DNA from: Galerina marginata
Taxonomy: Eukaryota; Basidiomycota; Agaricomycetes; Agaricales; Galerinaceae
DNA: 64,000 nucleotides
Reading direction: 5' to 3'
NCBI GenBank assembly: GCA_023014335.1
Contig: JAECYW010000021.1
Location: forward strand, 620,001 to 684,000
Under the pieces are notes generated by a model. The model was not told where the DNA came from. It did no database searches and was given only the letters and a program-made list of their open reading frames with translations. This document shows, in pieces, positions 10,976 through 22,752 of the stretch (position 1 is the first letter of the stretch; every line of letters starts with the position of its first letter). A program made the translations under genes and the position numbers.

Positions 10976-12988
10976 ATTCAAGGTGTTAAGAATGAGGACC
11001 GGTTGGGGAAGGCGCAGAGGGGGGCGTAAACAGTTGGACCGAAAGAATATGGCACCGCTTGAACATTTTATAGCATTCTAAGGCCAATCAATTACACAAA
11101 ATCGTTGCAGGGCAGCACAATAAAGAGTTCGGTACATAAAGCGCTGTGACCCGATTCTGGGGAACTGACGAACGGCTCATGTTGTTGAGTCAAGTTACTC
11201 AAGTAGTTTCGTCACTCTAGTTTCGTGTGGATGGAGTCATTCGGCTCGCGTGGCTCGCACCGGAATAACGGAATGGATCTTTGGGACATTATTCCTTGTT
11301 TTTGAAGACCGTGGATGATTCTATTCAGTAAAGCGATAAAACTGGCTTAAATGGGGAAATTTATACGAGCAGGGAGATTCAAAAGTTTGTTGCCCTGATC
11401 CCGCCAGTTCTTTGGAAGCTTTTTTTTCAAGCTTTGAGGGACGCAACTTGACCTTTGCAAGGCAAGAGCCGGGAGGCTAGTGAAAAAAATGCCAGGGCAT
11501 TACGGCTGACAGTGAAAGCAAAACGACAGGCGGGGGTGGACACGGTCCATGATCTGAGGTGGGCTATTGTTTTGCCTTCAGCTGTAAACACCGATTATGT
11601 AACATTTTGAAACAAAACAGGAACGAGCCTAATAGTAATACTCTATGATCGGCTGCAACTGCGTCCCTGTCCGAGCATCTCCGTTAGCAGCGATGGCGAG
11701 TCAGAGTCGTGCTCTCTAGAATCTCCCCAGAAACGATACGGCAGGGATCACACAAGCGACCAGCTGGTGCAGAGACAGGGTCAAACTCGCCTAACGTAAC
11801 TTGCAACCTCATTCCAACTAACTGCAAACCCTAGGCACATCCGAAAAACACCCACATTGCGCCGGTATTTATGCAAACAATCGTAAGGCCTTAGGCTAAA
11901 GTCTGCGGTCAATCACGTCGGGAAGGAGCTTGCGGCAAGGGTTAGTGCGCACTACTCCTTGCATTATTGTGGTGCTATTATTGCTTTGACCCCACTTGTG
12001 CGAATGATGGCGCAGTCAGGCTTCGCAAAATGGTTGTTTGTATAAACATGGGGATCTATGTCAGGGTTGTGGAACCCGCGCCAACGCGCTGAGCTGGTGA
12101 GACCTCGTCAGAAAATCACGCTGACTCACATCTCCAATTCAGTCAGGATGTTGTGGTAAACTGTGTGAAGCGCGCGAACCAGTCGGAACGGGACACTTAA
12201 GGTCGACACATTCTTTCCAGGCTATGCAGTCCGGGTTGGGTGGAGACGCCGGGGATATATTCGGTTTACCCTAATGTAGGTAACAGCGGGCGATAGCTTG
12301 TGCACCTCGTCTCTTTACAAGGGGGCGCATATCAACCTTGTAAAATGCGTGAGTTAGTCCGTCTATGGGAAAAAACCCACTGTTGGTAACATCATATCTT
12401 ACTTTGTAGTTGAGTCAGTATGTTTCGGCCCTGTGCTCCTGAAAGTTCGACGACACCGCAGAGTGAAAGCTAAGGCGGCATGAAAAACCCAGACAGTAAA
12501 CACTATCCACGAGCTTCTGTGCCGTATGGCTGTTAGTACATCACGTTTTTAGTATTATACGAGGATTCCGTTTCTTAATGGGACCTCCCCGGTAATATAC
12601 TTCCTTCCTTCCGACTCAACTTTGGATGGGTTACTGAAAATAGGCATCAAATTAAGAAATCCACCCTGACTGGCTCAAACTCAAATGCCGAAATTCCGGA
12701 CAAAAATGACAGGGCCCAAGTCTCGGCACTGAGACGGGCGGTTAAGCGCGTCTCTACACAAAATTAATGGCTGAGTGACTGAGTCAAGCAAAACTTATTC
12801 TCACCCTTAATTGTTATTCATTGAGTCACTGAATAAATTGTGTCTATTAACTCCCACAACTACGGAGTCGCCTCCTAGGCATATTGATATTGCGAGCGTC
12901 CTCGTACATAAGTGAGTACCAATATAAAAGCAATGGATATTAAACCCTACGGTGCTGCATATCGCTTTCTACTTTCTACGCAAGCGAG
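10976..12988. other. Intergenic, no gene seen
   Basis: About 2 kb with only very short frames. It separates two divergently oriented genes (minus-strand gene starting at 10975, plus-strand regulator starting at 12989), so both promoters lie here. The run ctccccggtaatatacttcc near 12585 recurs almost unchanged at about 35735, which suggests a scrap of a dispersed repeat. Confidence 0.5.
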
Positions 12989-13881
12989 ATGACAGAACAT
13001 AGTGATATTTCTCGTGGGCGCACTAGGCCTTCTTCTCGCCAGGAAGAAAAACCCGCCGTCATCCAGGGGACTCATGAGGACTCGGACATGCGGCCGTCCG
13101 TTGGTCAACGGACTCGTTTGGCATGTGGCAAATGTCGAGAGAGAAAAACCAAGGTGTGTTGCTTTCTAATTTGGCTCGATGCGCTGTTAATAAAAGCGTC
13201 AGTGTTCTGGTGATCGTCCTGCCTGCTTGCACTGCACTGATCGAGGCTACATTTGCGAATATTCTAAAAAGGAAAAAACAGTCCCCAAGAAGACTGCCCG
13301 TGCCGTCATCAGCCGTGGCAGGGTCGTTTCAACGCGTTATCCAAGAGTCGGTCGGACAAACGCTTTTGTCCCGTTAACCACGTCTCGCCCCTACGTTCGC
13401 CCACAAACAGGAGGTCAAACCGAAGCCAAAGACTTCACGAACTGGGTGGGCCCGTGGCTCCTGCCTCAATGTTCAACACATTCCAATTGTGCACACCCCC
13501 ACGTCAGTCAACCCTTCGGTTCAGGTTTCTGGCCAGTTCCTTTAAACTATAACTACGCTGGGCACATGTACAGCATACCAGACCGACCACCCTACAACGA
13601 AACTAGCGGTTATGCTGGCAGGCTTACCCCCATGTCTTTGCATACTTCTCCTCAATTTGATTTCGGGATATCCAGGTGAGTCGATTCGTGTTTTTGACTT
13701 GGCTGGTCACAAATAGGACAGGAGTCTACCTTCGTCGTCATCTCCAGCCACGCAGAAGTTCCCCTGTCGTGCCAACGACGGCGACAGCCCCGTTTATATT
13801 CCGCAATATATGGGAAACCATCCCGCCTATTTGGGTCAATTCCTCCGCTTCGTCTCGTCTAGTGATCCTGCTGACAACTGA
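12989..13881 (+). CDS. Zn(II)2Cys6 fungal-type transcription factor
   Basis: Exons 12989-13153, 13203-13675 and 13722-13881 give 265 residues. The binuclear zinc cluster starts near residue 46 and is split by intron 1: CGKCRERKTK joined to CSGDRPACLHC and then CEY, matching C-x2-C-x6-C-x5-C-x2-C-x6-C. A basic linker (KKEKTVPKK) follows, and the remainder is low-complexity and Pro/Tyr/Ser-rich. The protein should bind DNA in the nucleus; target genes are unknown. The reading frame ends at a TGA at 13879-13881, but the same frame stays open and protein-like for a further 94 codons to 14166, with an acidic 'DFGEW' stretch. Either the stop is a mutation or an intron I cannot place removes it. No fungal-specific TF middle domain is visible, so the protein is short for the family. 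Confidence 0.75.
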
Positions 13882-14769
13882 TTAGATTTTGGCGAGTGGT
13901 CTTGCCTTAACCCGCTGTTAGGCGATGACAGCAACACGTCGGTTACGACGCTTCCTTTTGAATCAGAGGTGATGCGCCCTCGTGTCGAACCAGTTTACCA
14001 GACGCCCGCCCTCCCCATCGACTCCGGTGCTCTCAGGCCAAGCACATATCAATTCGACCGCAGATTCGACTGCGGGGTCTTCGGAGTACCTCCCCTTGCA
14101 CTGCCGGATCATGGTACTGGCATCACAACTCCAACTCCGGACGGTCATCCCATTAACGAGAATTAGCGAGCGCTTGGTTTCATGGTCAATGATTTCCGGG
14201 CCTCCAGCGGTACTTGCACACAGATTACGAGCCGATGAGTTGACCTCTAAGATGTCTTTCAGATTGCTGCCCATCCTTCCCAACATCCCAATTTGCACCC
14301 CCGCGATGTAGCCATACCCAGCCAGCGCCTGACCGGGCGACGTTTAATGTTGTATGATGTTTTTAAATAGAAAAAGTGTTTTCGGTCAGTGTCCTGTAGC
14401 ATTTTTTATATTTAAAATGGAGGGCTCAATGAAATTGAGTACACATTTTGAATATTAAACTCCCTTTACCCTCCAGAAAGAGATGATTACATTCTATTGT
14501 AAGATATCTATCACCTATATCACCAATCTATGAACAGTTTGATCACTTTCCGCCGAAAACCTAATTCTTAAAAAGGATCGTCGTTATGTGATGTCCGGAA
14601 CGAACGCGCCGCGCCCCTGACGCTAACCTTGAACTTCAGTAAAACCTTCAGAGTTTGTGTATTACTGCATTATGCTGCCCTGCAACTCTATAGTCTACTT
14701 TATTGTCGCTTGGTCCTAATATAGGGTAGAAAAATGGATGTATTGAAAACTTCTAGTACAAATACATGT

Positions 14770-15399
14770 CTACTTCCTCGGCATAGCGGAGAGCACTTTG
14801 TCTAAATGGACGAGGTGGTCATCCCAGCTCTTGGAAAAGATGACGATATCGTCGATGTAAACGAGAGCGAAAAGCCACAAAAATGGAGCCAGAACTCCCT
14901 GCACAATACGCTGGAAGATAGATGGGCCGTTGCGAAGACCGAAGGGCATGCGTTTGAATTGCCAAAGTCCAAGATCATGTACTTCCTTTTCCTTAGGTTC
15001 CTCTTCTTCGCTTGACTCTTCTTCGCTCGGCCCTTCTTCGAGGTCCGCGGCGCGGTCCGTCGCGTTAGCTCGTTTACGCATGAAGGAGGATCCATAATTC
15101 TTGGAGGAAGGAGAATTAGTCGACGACGACGACGACGAGGTTCGAAGGTTTTTGCTTAGTACATAGTGGCTAATGAGGGCACGTTCCATTCGGGCAGCCA
15201 TACTCTGTAGCTGGAGCAGCGTGGGGCATGAATGTTCGTTAAGAGTCCCGAACCATTCAGGAGGTTGAGTCTTCAGAATTCGAGATATAGCGACAGGACC
15301 ATCCGTTTCCGCGAAAAGGAAACGATGATAGCGAACACGTCGTTGAATGAATTCCAAAGGAGTTTCCTTCTCGTGACATATTTCACACGTTGTTTCCAT
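14770..15399 (-). pseudogene. Ty3/gypsy reverse transcriptase fragment fused to a gag-like segment
   Basis: A 209-codon frame on the minus strand. Its C-terminal half holds 'MPFGLRNGP', 'FQRIVQ' and 'YIDDIVIFS', the palm motif with the catalytic DD of Ty3/gypsy RT, followed by 'HLVHLDKVL', where it stops. The N-terminal half (CEICHEKETPLEFIQRR through ISHYVL) is an unrelated gag-like segment, then a Ser run and an acidic E-rich patch. The fingers, thumb, RNase H and integrase are absent. The N-terminal half lies in the left arm of the palindrome at 15143-16977, and the RT part lies just outside it, so the join coincides with the palindrome edge. Confidence 0.8.
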
Positions 15400-16977
15400 T
15401 GAAAACGGTCAGACAACATAGGTTCTGTTGTCTTTATGTTAATAAAGGAAATAGAAGTCATATTTCTTTGTCTATTTACGAGAGAAAGACAATCACTCCT
15501 CACTTTTCTGTATCTCGTGTCTATATATCTAATACAAGTGTTTGGGGCTGCGCCGCGCTCTGTTAGACGAACGTCTCGTAAATGCAAACTTAAAGTTGTG
15601 TTTATCAGTGAGGACTCTTTATCCAGGACTGATGACTCTAAAACTCTAAATTAAAAAGGTAGGAATACATTCGTACTATGTCGATTGTTTGAGTCGTTTG
15701 GAGTCAAGATCGGAAGAAGACGAATATACTGTGATGGACGTAGAACGCAGAAGAAAGCAAGAAAGGATGGAGGCATGGAGAGCAGTGAAGACGGCAATGG
15801 TTAAGAGGATGTAAGGCTCGAAGGAGAAAAATTCGTGAATGTGCTGGAAGGCTGTGGTCGAAGCGGGGCGCGGCATATCGGAAAGAGACGGCAAGTGGGG
15901 CTCAAGCAGGGGCTCGGCACTTGCAAAACCACGGCCTGTGATCCGTGCTTATGTGAAACGTTCTCATCCGCAGAATTTGGCGGATGGGAAAAGGAATGTT
16001 CGGTGACGTTCTTCTCGCCATAAGATTATATTCTTCTTATATAAATCAAAAACAGGTAAGGAAAAAGAATTTTTGTTTACAAAAGAAACAGACATTATAT
16101 ATATATATATTCATCACCGAACATTCCTTTTCCCATCCGCCAAATTCTGCGGATGAGAACGTTTCACATAAGCACGGATCACAGGCCGTGGTTTTGCAAG
16201 TGCCGAGCCCCTGCTTGAGCCCCACTTGCCGTCTCTTTCCGATATGCCGCGCCCCGCTTCGACCACAGCCTTCCAGCACATTCACGAATTTTTCTCCTTC
16301 GAGCCTTACATCCTCTTAACCATTGCCGTCTTCACTGCTCTCCATGCCTCCATCCTTTCTTGCTTTCTTCTGCGTTCTACGTCCATCACAGTATATTCGT
16401 CTTCTTCCGATCTTGACTCCAAACGACTCAAACAATCGACATAGTACGAATGTATTCCTACCTTTTTAATTTAGAGTTTTAGAGTCATCAGTCCTGGATA
16501 AAGAGTCCTCACTGATAAACACAACTTTAAGTTTGCATTTACGAGACGTTCGTCTAACAGAGCGCGGCGCAGCCCCAAACACTTGTATTAGATATATAGA
16601 CACGAGATACAGAAAAGTGAGGAGTGATTGTCTTTCTCTCGTAAATAGACAAAGAAATATGACTTCTATTTCCTTTATTAACATAAAGACAACAGAACCT
16701 ATGTTGTCTGACCGTTTTCAATGGAAACAACGTGTGAAATATGTCACGAGAAGGAAACTCCTTTGGAATTCATTCAACGACGTGTTCGCTATCATCGTTT
16801 CCTTTTCGCGGAAACGGATGGTCCTGTCGCTATATCTCGAATTCTGAAGACTCAACCTCCTGAATGGTTCGGGACTCTTAACGAACATTCATGCCCCACG
16901 CTGCTCCAGCTACAGAGTATGGCTGCCCGAATGGAACGTGCCCTCATTAGCCACTATGTACTAAGCGAAAACCTTCG
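15143..16977. repeat. Large near-perfect palindrome, 864-bp arms
   Basis: Positions 15143-16006 are the reverse complement of 16114-16977, with a 107-bp AT-rich spacer (including a TA run at 16095-16110). I saw a single mismatch where I compared the arms base by base at the outer edge (Lys versus Glu codon in ISHYVLS-K/E-NL), and the encoded frames in the two arms are otherwise identical. Each arm holds the gag-like segment on its outer side and a 491-bp unit (15539-16029 in the left arm) that recurs as a direct copy at 18847-19337. Such long arms normally collapse in cloning or short-read assembly, so long-read support matters. Confidence 0.85.
15539..16029 (+). repeat. 491-bp repeat unit, copy 1 (direct copy at 18847-19337)
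   Basis: Starts tgtttggggctgcgccgcgc and ends cgccataagattat. Copies are at 15539-16029 (plus), up to 16581 in the reverse orientation within the palindrome, and at 18847-19337 (plus). The sequence starts with TG, as an LTR would, but does not end in CA, and no target duplication is visible. It may be a truncated LTR or the end of another element. It has short open frames on both strands but no recognised protein. Confidence 0.75.
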
Positions 16978-18846
16978 GCTGCGCCCAGTGGGCTGCGCAC
17001 GGACAAAAACACGTAGGCACCACCTGGTTGAAAGATTAAGTATGTTAAAACAAAGTAACTATGCATGTATACTAAGTAACATATCAATAATGTGGCGACA
17101 GACTCAAGACAGAGTGTGTCAAAGGGGAAAGACGGGGAAGAAATGAAGACTTAAGAATATAGTAGAATGTATATAACACAGGGGGTAAGGATGGAGACAT
17201 GAGTGACTTCAGAAAGACGATGCAGGCTCACCAAAGCGTCAGATAGTGAGCGCCCCGGCCGTATTCACCGAACAGATTACAGAGAAGATAAGATGGAGTT
17301 AGACGCTGAGGGATGCTGGAAGGTGGTCGAGAGCCGTAGTAACTGCGTAGATGAGAATGTGAGCTGGACGTCTTGTGCATGCAGGCGAGTTGAGGAGTGT
17401 GTGTGCGCGAAAGTGCTCGAAGGCGGAGGACTGCGAAAGTGATGTCAGAGGTCACACGGTGGCTGTGCAGAAAGTACGGGAAGGTGGAGGAAAAGTCTTC
17501 TCTTCGTATGATTATATTCTTCGACGTTGAGTCAGTTCTTGGTCAGTTCGATAGTGAGTATTATTGGATCACTGGCATCGGGTGATCATGAGAGCTTTGA
17601 AGATGCAGCTTTCACGACGAGATCGGGTTGAAGAAGCCAGCATCGACCTTCGAATTCGGCAATTCTGAGACGTTTCCCGTTCAAACTGAGAGAAAAGCGG
17701 GTTGGTTGAGGTGGTGTCAAGCTATACTATCCCATTCCGGGACTTTGACAACTTTTTCGGTATTTGATACTTTACTCTACAACCACTGACCCTCCTGTCC
17801 TCAAACTTTCCCAAAAGTTGCGGATTTTTGGTTCATACTTGAATATCATTGTCGTAGAGAGCATGGAGAGCATGCCCGGAACTCCTCCGATGTCCTCACG
17901 CGACATATCTAGTGCTGGTTACGAACACTCGTCTCCAGGAAGCCCTACACCGGTCGACATCAGGTTCAGTCACTCTGATTACTCGTTGGCGATGGATGCA
18001 TCCTCTGGCCCACGACTGCAACGCAGTAGTCGCCGCGTTAGCGATTACAGTACATTTTCGGCTGATACGTCCCGGTCACCGTATGTTTGGGTCCTTACGA
18101 AAATTTGCGAACTTAACTGACCATGCCACTCATCTGTCAGACGGACGTCTCTGTTCGATGATGACCCACAAGATGTTGTAACCGCCATGCAGACTTCAGT
18201 GTGGGGAGGTGAGATCAATTGCATCATTCACTAATAACCAGAGTAATACTCACTGTCTCTTGTCTAGATCTAATGATGGAGGTTGCAGAGGAGGAGAGAG
18301 GTAACAAAAGTTTCTGATTTTCTTTACTTACATAAACTATCTATTGGGATTCAAGGACGTAGGCCCGTGTGACCTCTGACATCACTTTCGCAGTCCTCCG
18401 CCTTCGAGCACTTTCGCGCACACACACTCCTCAACTCGCCTGCATGCACAAGACGTCCAGCTCACATTCTCATCTACGCAGTTACTACGGCTCTCGACCA
18501 CCTTCCAGCATCCCTCAGCGTCTAACTCCATCTTATCTTCTCTGTAATCTGTTCGGTGAATACGGCCGGGGCGCTCACTATCTGACGCTTTGGTGAGCCT
18601 GCATCGTCTTTCTGAAGTCACTCATGTCTCCATCCTTACCCCCTGTGTTATATACATTCTACTATATTCTTAAGTCTTCATTTCTTCCCCGTCTTTCCCC
18701 TTTGACACACTCTGTCTTGAGTCTGTCGCCACATTATTGATATGTTACTTAGTATACATGCATAGTTACTTTGTTTTAACATACTTAATCTTTCAACCAG
18801 GTGGTGCCTACGTGTTTTTGTCCGTGCGCAGCCCACTGGGCGCAGC
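16978..18846. mobile_element. 1.87-kb element with 482-bp terminal inverted repeats
   Basis: Positions 16978-17459 are the reverse complement of 18365-18846; identical frames of 79 codons appear in both arms (17203-17442 plus, 18382-18621 minus). Outer ends read gctgcgcccagtgggctgcg. The inner 905 bp (17460-18364) is single-copy in this window and carries a host-like spliced gene fragment. The element abuts the right palindrome arm at 16977 and the second 491-bp unit at 18847 without spacing, and no target duplication is visible. It could be a pack-type TIR element or two inverted solo LTRs around captured DNA; the arm read as TG...CA from 16980 to 17455 fits the latter. Confidence 0.75.
17863..18300 (+). 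pseudogene. Captured host-like gene 5' fragment
   Basis: Inside the inverted-repeat element, a plus-strand frame starts with an ATG at 17863 and runs through a Ser/Pro-rich segment (SMPGTPPMSSRDISS...). Three exons can be placed: one to about 18080, one starting after the AG near 18140 (containing LFDDDPQDVV) and ending before a gtgaga, and a third starting near 18270 (DLMMEVAEEER) that ends at another donor (gtaac). Frames agree across both junctions. The sequence then runs out into the right inverted repeat, so the fragment is the 5' part of a longer gene. I do not recognise the donor gene. Confidence 0.55.
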
Positions 18847-19337
18847 TGTTTGGGGCTGCGCCGCGCTCTGTTAGACGAACGTCTCGTAAATGCAAACTTA
18901 AAGTTGTGTTTATCAGTGAGGACTCTTTATCCAGGACTGATGACTCTAAAACTCTAAATTAAAAAGGTAGGAATACATTCGTACTATGTCGATTGTTTGA
19001 GTCGTTTGGAGTCAAGATCGGAAGAAGACGAATATACTGTGATGGACGTAGAACGCAGAAGAAAGCAAGAAAGGATGGAGGCATGGAGAGCAGTGAAGAC
19101 GGCAATGGTTAAGAGGATGTAAGGCTCGAAGGAGAAAAATTCGTGAATGTGCTGGAAGGCTGTGGTCGAAGCGGGGCGCGGCATATCGGAAAGAGACGGC
19201 AAGTGGGGCTCAAGCAGGGGCTCGGCACTTGCAAAACCACGGCCTGTGATCCGTGCTTATGTGAAACGTTCTCATCCGCAGAATTTGGCGGATGGGAAAA
19301 GGAATGTTCGGTGACGTTCTTCTCGCCATAAGATTAT
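18847..19337 (+). repeat. 491-bp repeat unit, direct copy 2
   Basis: A direct copy of 15539-16029 at a constant offset of 3308 bp, with no difference seen. It begins immediately after the right inverted repeat of the 16978-18846 element and ends at 19337, where the sequence switches to unrelated AT-rich DNA. Confidence 0.85.
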
Positions 19338-19659
19338 TGGATTGGTGTAAAGTAATTTGTAACTTTTACTTGTAATTCATGGAATCCTCATTTCATGGTA
19401 ACTTGTACTTGTTCTGAACTAGATTATCATACTATCGTCTTTGTAGCACTCAGTCCTACTTGAAGTATCGCTAATGTGTACAGAATGGTTGTCTTATTGG
19501 TGAATACAGGATGCGCTCTTAATGAAAATATAATGTTTCAACTTTATGGAATTCTGTTAACTGGCAAACCGGTTGGATGACGTCGTGCTTGGCGACATGC
19601 GTGAGCATATATATATAGGAGATAGAAATACTCATTGCCGACCAAGTGGAAACCATTAT

Positions 19660-21835
19660 GCTCTATTTATAACCCAAAGCGGCTGTTGGCTATCAAGTCT
19701 TGCCCTACATCAACTTCATTCATATCGAACTTGTCATCATCCACTGCAAGTTCTGGCTCCATCTTCTGCAACAGATGCTCGTCAAGCTGTTCCAAAATGT
19801 CGACATCTAGCTTCTTGGAATATTCGGTTTCATCAGGCATCCTCTGATAGCGATGGCGAGAAATCTGAACATTTTCATTTTCACGGGCTGGCGTCCCGAA
19901 AAGGCGGCCATGGAACATGCATGCCAGATTTGGGACCTCCTGTTAATTAAATCAGCTAGCCTATTCAGCTTAGAAGGCGGTGCGCAAAGTCTGACCGTCT
20001 TGACTAAAGGGTATTCCATGTAATGGCGTTGATGATGACGAGGGCTAAAATTAAGATCAACTCCCCTCTGCGCTGATCTTGGTTCATTTTCCGCTCTTGG
20101 GCACGTTTGGTCTTCCAAAAAACATGCGCTATCAGCACAGCTGAGAGAACAAGAATATGATTACTTACTGGCTTATCCCATATGCAAATATCTGGTTTGT
20201 TATCGAAAACCCGCTTATGATGAGATGACGTTCGCCTGAACTAACAGACTGAGGATAGAGATAAAAAGGTCAATACCTGGAGCCTTTAAACTGAATCTGG
20301 AAACTTACCACTACCGCCTGGATTAAGGAGAATGGGCCTCCGTGGGTCAATACCACACGGGGTTCTGGCTTCTTAAGGTTGAATAGGTAGACCCTGCCGT
20401 GGTCGCTACCACCAACAATCGACATTCCCTTTTCACAGAATGTCACTGTTCTAATATGTCGCCGCACAGTCGGGACCTCGAAAAAGTGCGTTGCGGTAGA
20501 ACGGCCAACCGGATACACTTCAAAACCTGTGCCAATATTGTCAATCACAACATTCTTCCCAGCTTCGTCAAATCAACTAAAGATCAGGGCTCAATATCGA
20601 GTCCTCCTAGGAACAAGGGAACAAACATTGGGCTCTTAATGGATCTTGAGTGTTTTACAACTGATGTCTGTGAATCCAGGTATGATCTAGTTCCAGTTTG
20701 TGCTATTCAATTCGTCTTAGATTCCGAGCCTGGGACGATTTCTCCTGACTCAAGGCAAATAGATCACGATTTCCTGGGCCCGTTGAGAAAGTGTACGGAA
20801 CGTGAATTACTTCGGTATGCTCTGTAGTCCGTAATACAGCTGACAAAGTTCCTGACGAATGGTTAACCGTTGAATTAAACAGCAGAAAATATCGAGTTAC
20901 CATTTTTTTCCAAATGGAACATTGTGACGGTGCCGTTGTGGCTTGTTGCTACCAAACGGTAGTGAGCGGCATCGAAGGCGAGAGCTTCCACGCTGCTTCC
21001 GAGGTTGAAAATCTGAGTATCACAGGCTTCGACAACCTGGTTCTTTGATTGTAGATGTTAAAACGCAATCGGGGCGCCAATTGAAAACTGAAAACTGACT
21101 CTTCTGCGTTGGCGTCGATAGACGACCAGTCGGCCTCTTCCCGTCCCAAAGCATAACAGCCCGTTTCCCGATAAATCGTCAGGTGCAAGACACCAGATAG
21201 GGCAGGTAATTTGACCCCAATGCGCTCCAGGATCCGTAAGCGTCTCGCTCCATTTCAAACTCTTTCAGCCGTTTTCAGAACGATAGGCCCTTTGCATTCC
21301 TGCTTGTTTATACCAATGTTTGGTCCTATCTGAAAATCTGGTTCAAAAGAAGGGCATTCCGACCACGGCAAACTTAAATTCAGGTATTCGAAATCTTGCC
21401 GTCCTGTCGGTTGCCTTTCGGAAGGCAAAAGAAGCCTCGGAACAGCCAAACAGCTTGTAAACAAGCGGGAATCATGGGGGCCTATCGTTATGAAACTGGC
21501 TGTTAGATCCCAGATATAAACACATTCATCGTCGCCTGAATGAGTTGGTTAAAATCGGATTATAATCTGCATGTCGTCTCACGACCCACCTCCACTCGCA
21601 AGAAGTTCGGCATCCCCAATAATAGCAAAGCAGTTGATAGGACCGCGATGTCCCTCAAGCCTGCCGCGCAGAAAATAACTTTACCAGGAAAGTCAAATTT
21701 GCAATGAAGCAGAAGCAAAACCACGTTTCTTGAGAAAATTGCTGTCAAGGCCTGTTGCACGTACATATCAACGGAGCTACCGAGACTGATGGGCAGAGGT
21801 GGCACCAACGTACGACGCCGCCTTCTAAGAAGCAT
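19660..21835 (-). pseudogene. WD40-repeat family relic A
   Basis: Minus-strand blocks in order: a start-side block near 21835-21560 (FCAAGLRDIAVLSTALLLLGMPNF), a block at 21464-21255, a block at 21258-20949 (WGQITCPIWCLAPDDLSGNGLLCFGTGRGRL, in two pieces), a WD-like block at 20548-20270 (TVTFCEKGMSIVGGSDHGRVYLF) and a C-terminal block at 19918-19667. Blocks sit in different frames; some breaks are introns, but several junctions have no usable splice site, so the gene is probably broken. It resembles the WD40 proteins that are highly repeated in mushroom genomes. Two paralogues (B at 33326-35356, C at 57470-59413) lie in this window. A keeps about 240 bp (21267-21506) that both others lack. 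Confidence 0.65.
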
Positions 21836-22751
21836 GTATCTGATACGATGCTTCGAAAGTTCGGGAGATTCATACCATCATGCTTACATAAGGTGGGGGT
21901 GTAAGTTGTCGAGTTGGAAAACACTTTCTGAGGCCATGACGGAACCGCTGTCAGCGGTGAAGGTGGTTTTCTCGCAGTACGTTCGTGTCAGGACTGGGAG
22001 CAAGAAATTATTACGAGTAACAAAGTGTTCGAATAAAGGACAAGACGTACATCGAAGGATCGGGGAATTTCTATCCGATGAGCAGCCTCATGTTATTGGG
22101 CAGTGCCGCCCATGCTACCGCATTCACATTCTACTTGTCATAAGGATAAGGTGTTTGAACAGTTGATTAGACGCTGAGAGCGTTCATCGCTGAGACGAAC
22201 GGCCACGCCAAATACGTTTGTATGAGGCAGCACAAAAAGTGAATGGTAGAGTGGGATATATATATATATGTGTGAAGCCGGGCGGTAACGTCGAATAGGT
22301 GAAACAACGAACGGGGCTAAGATTCCTGCGTATCGATACAAAAGAAATCCTGGTCGATGAGAAGCGATTCAATATATCAGATCCTGACATTCAGAAGCGG
22401 GTTCGCTGTATCAAACACAATAGTTGGGCGAAACGACAGCGGGCGCTGGGCCACAGCTGAAAATAAACGCGTATAATGTGAGTAAGATACGAAATAAATA
22501 ACAAAAGACACAAACCATCAGCGCCGACGGTGCGATGGAGACGGCGTAATTGAGAAGTAGCTGTAGCGGTGGTGGGATTTGGTGAAGGAATTGATCAAAC
22601 TTGCGAGTTTTGACAATCGCGTTGGACTACTAGTATCTACAGATCCGCGCGCTCGCCCTAGGCCGAGTACTGGTGTTCCCCCAGCGTTTCAAGCACAAGG
22701 CCGTTATACGTTCTCAGATGCTTTCTCCAGCGGGCTTCCCTGCCTGGATCC
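21836..22751. other. Spacer between WD40 relic A and the GMSSDES-family relic
   Basis: No supported gene. A TA microsatellite (tatatatatata) lies near 22260. An open plus frame from 22579 leads into the relic gene below, but its first ATG is at about 22753. Confidence 0.4.
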
Positions 22752-22752
22752 C

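Noticed and set aside
15539..16029. Complete LTR of a retrotransposon
   Set aside because: It starts with TG but does not end in CA, there is no target duplication, and no primer-binding site or polyprotein lies next to it.
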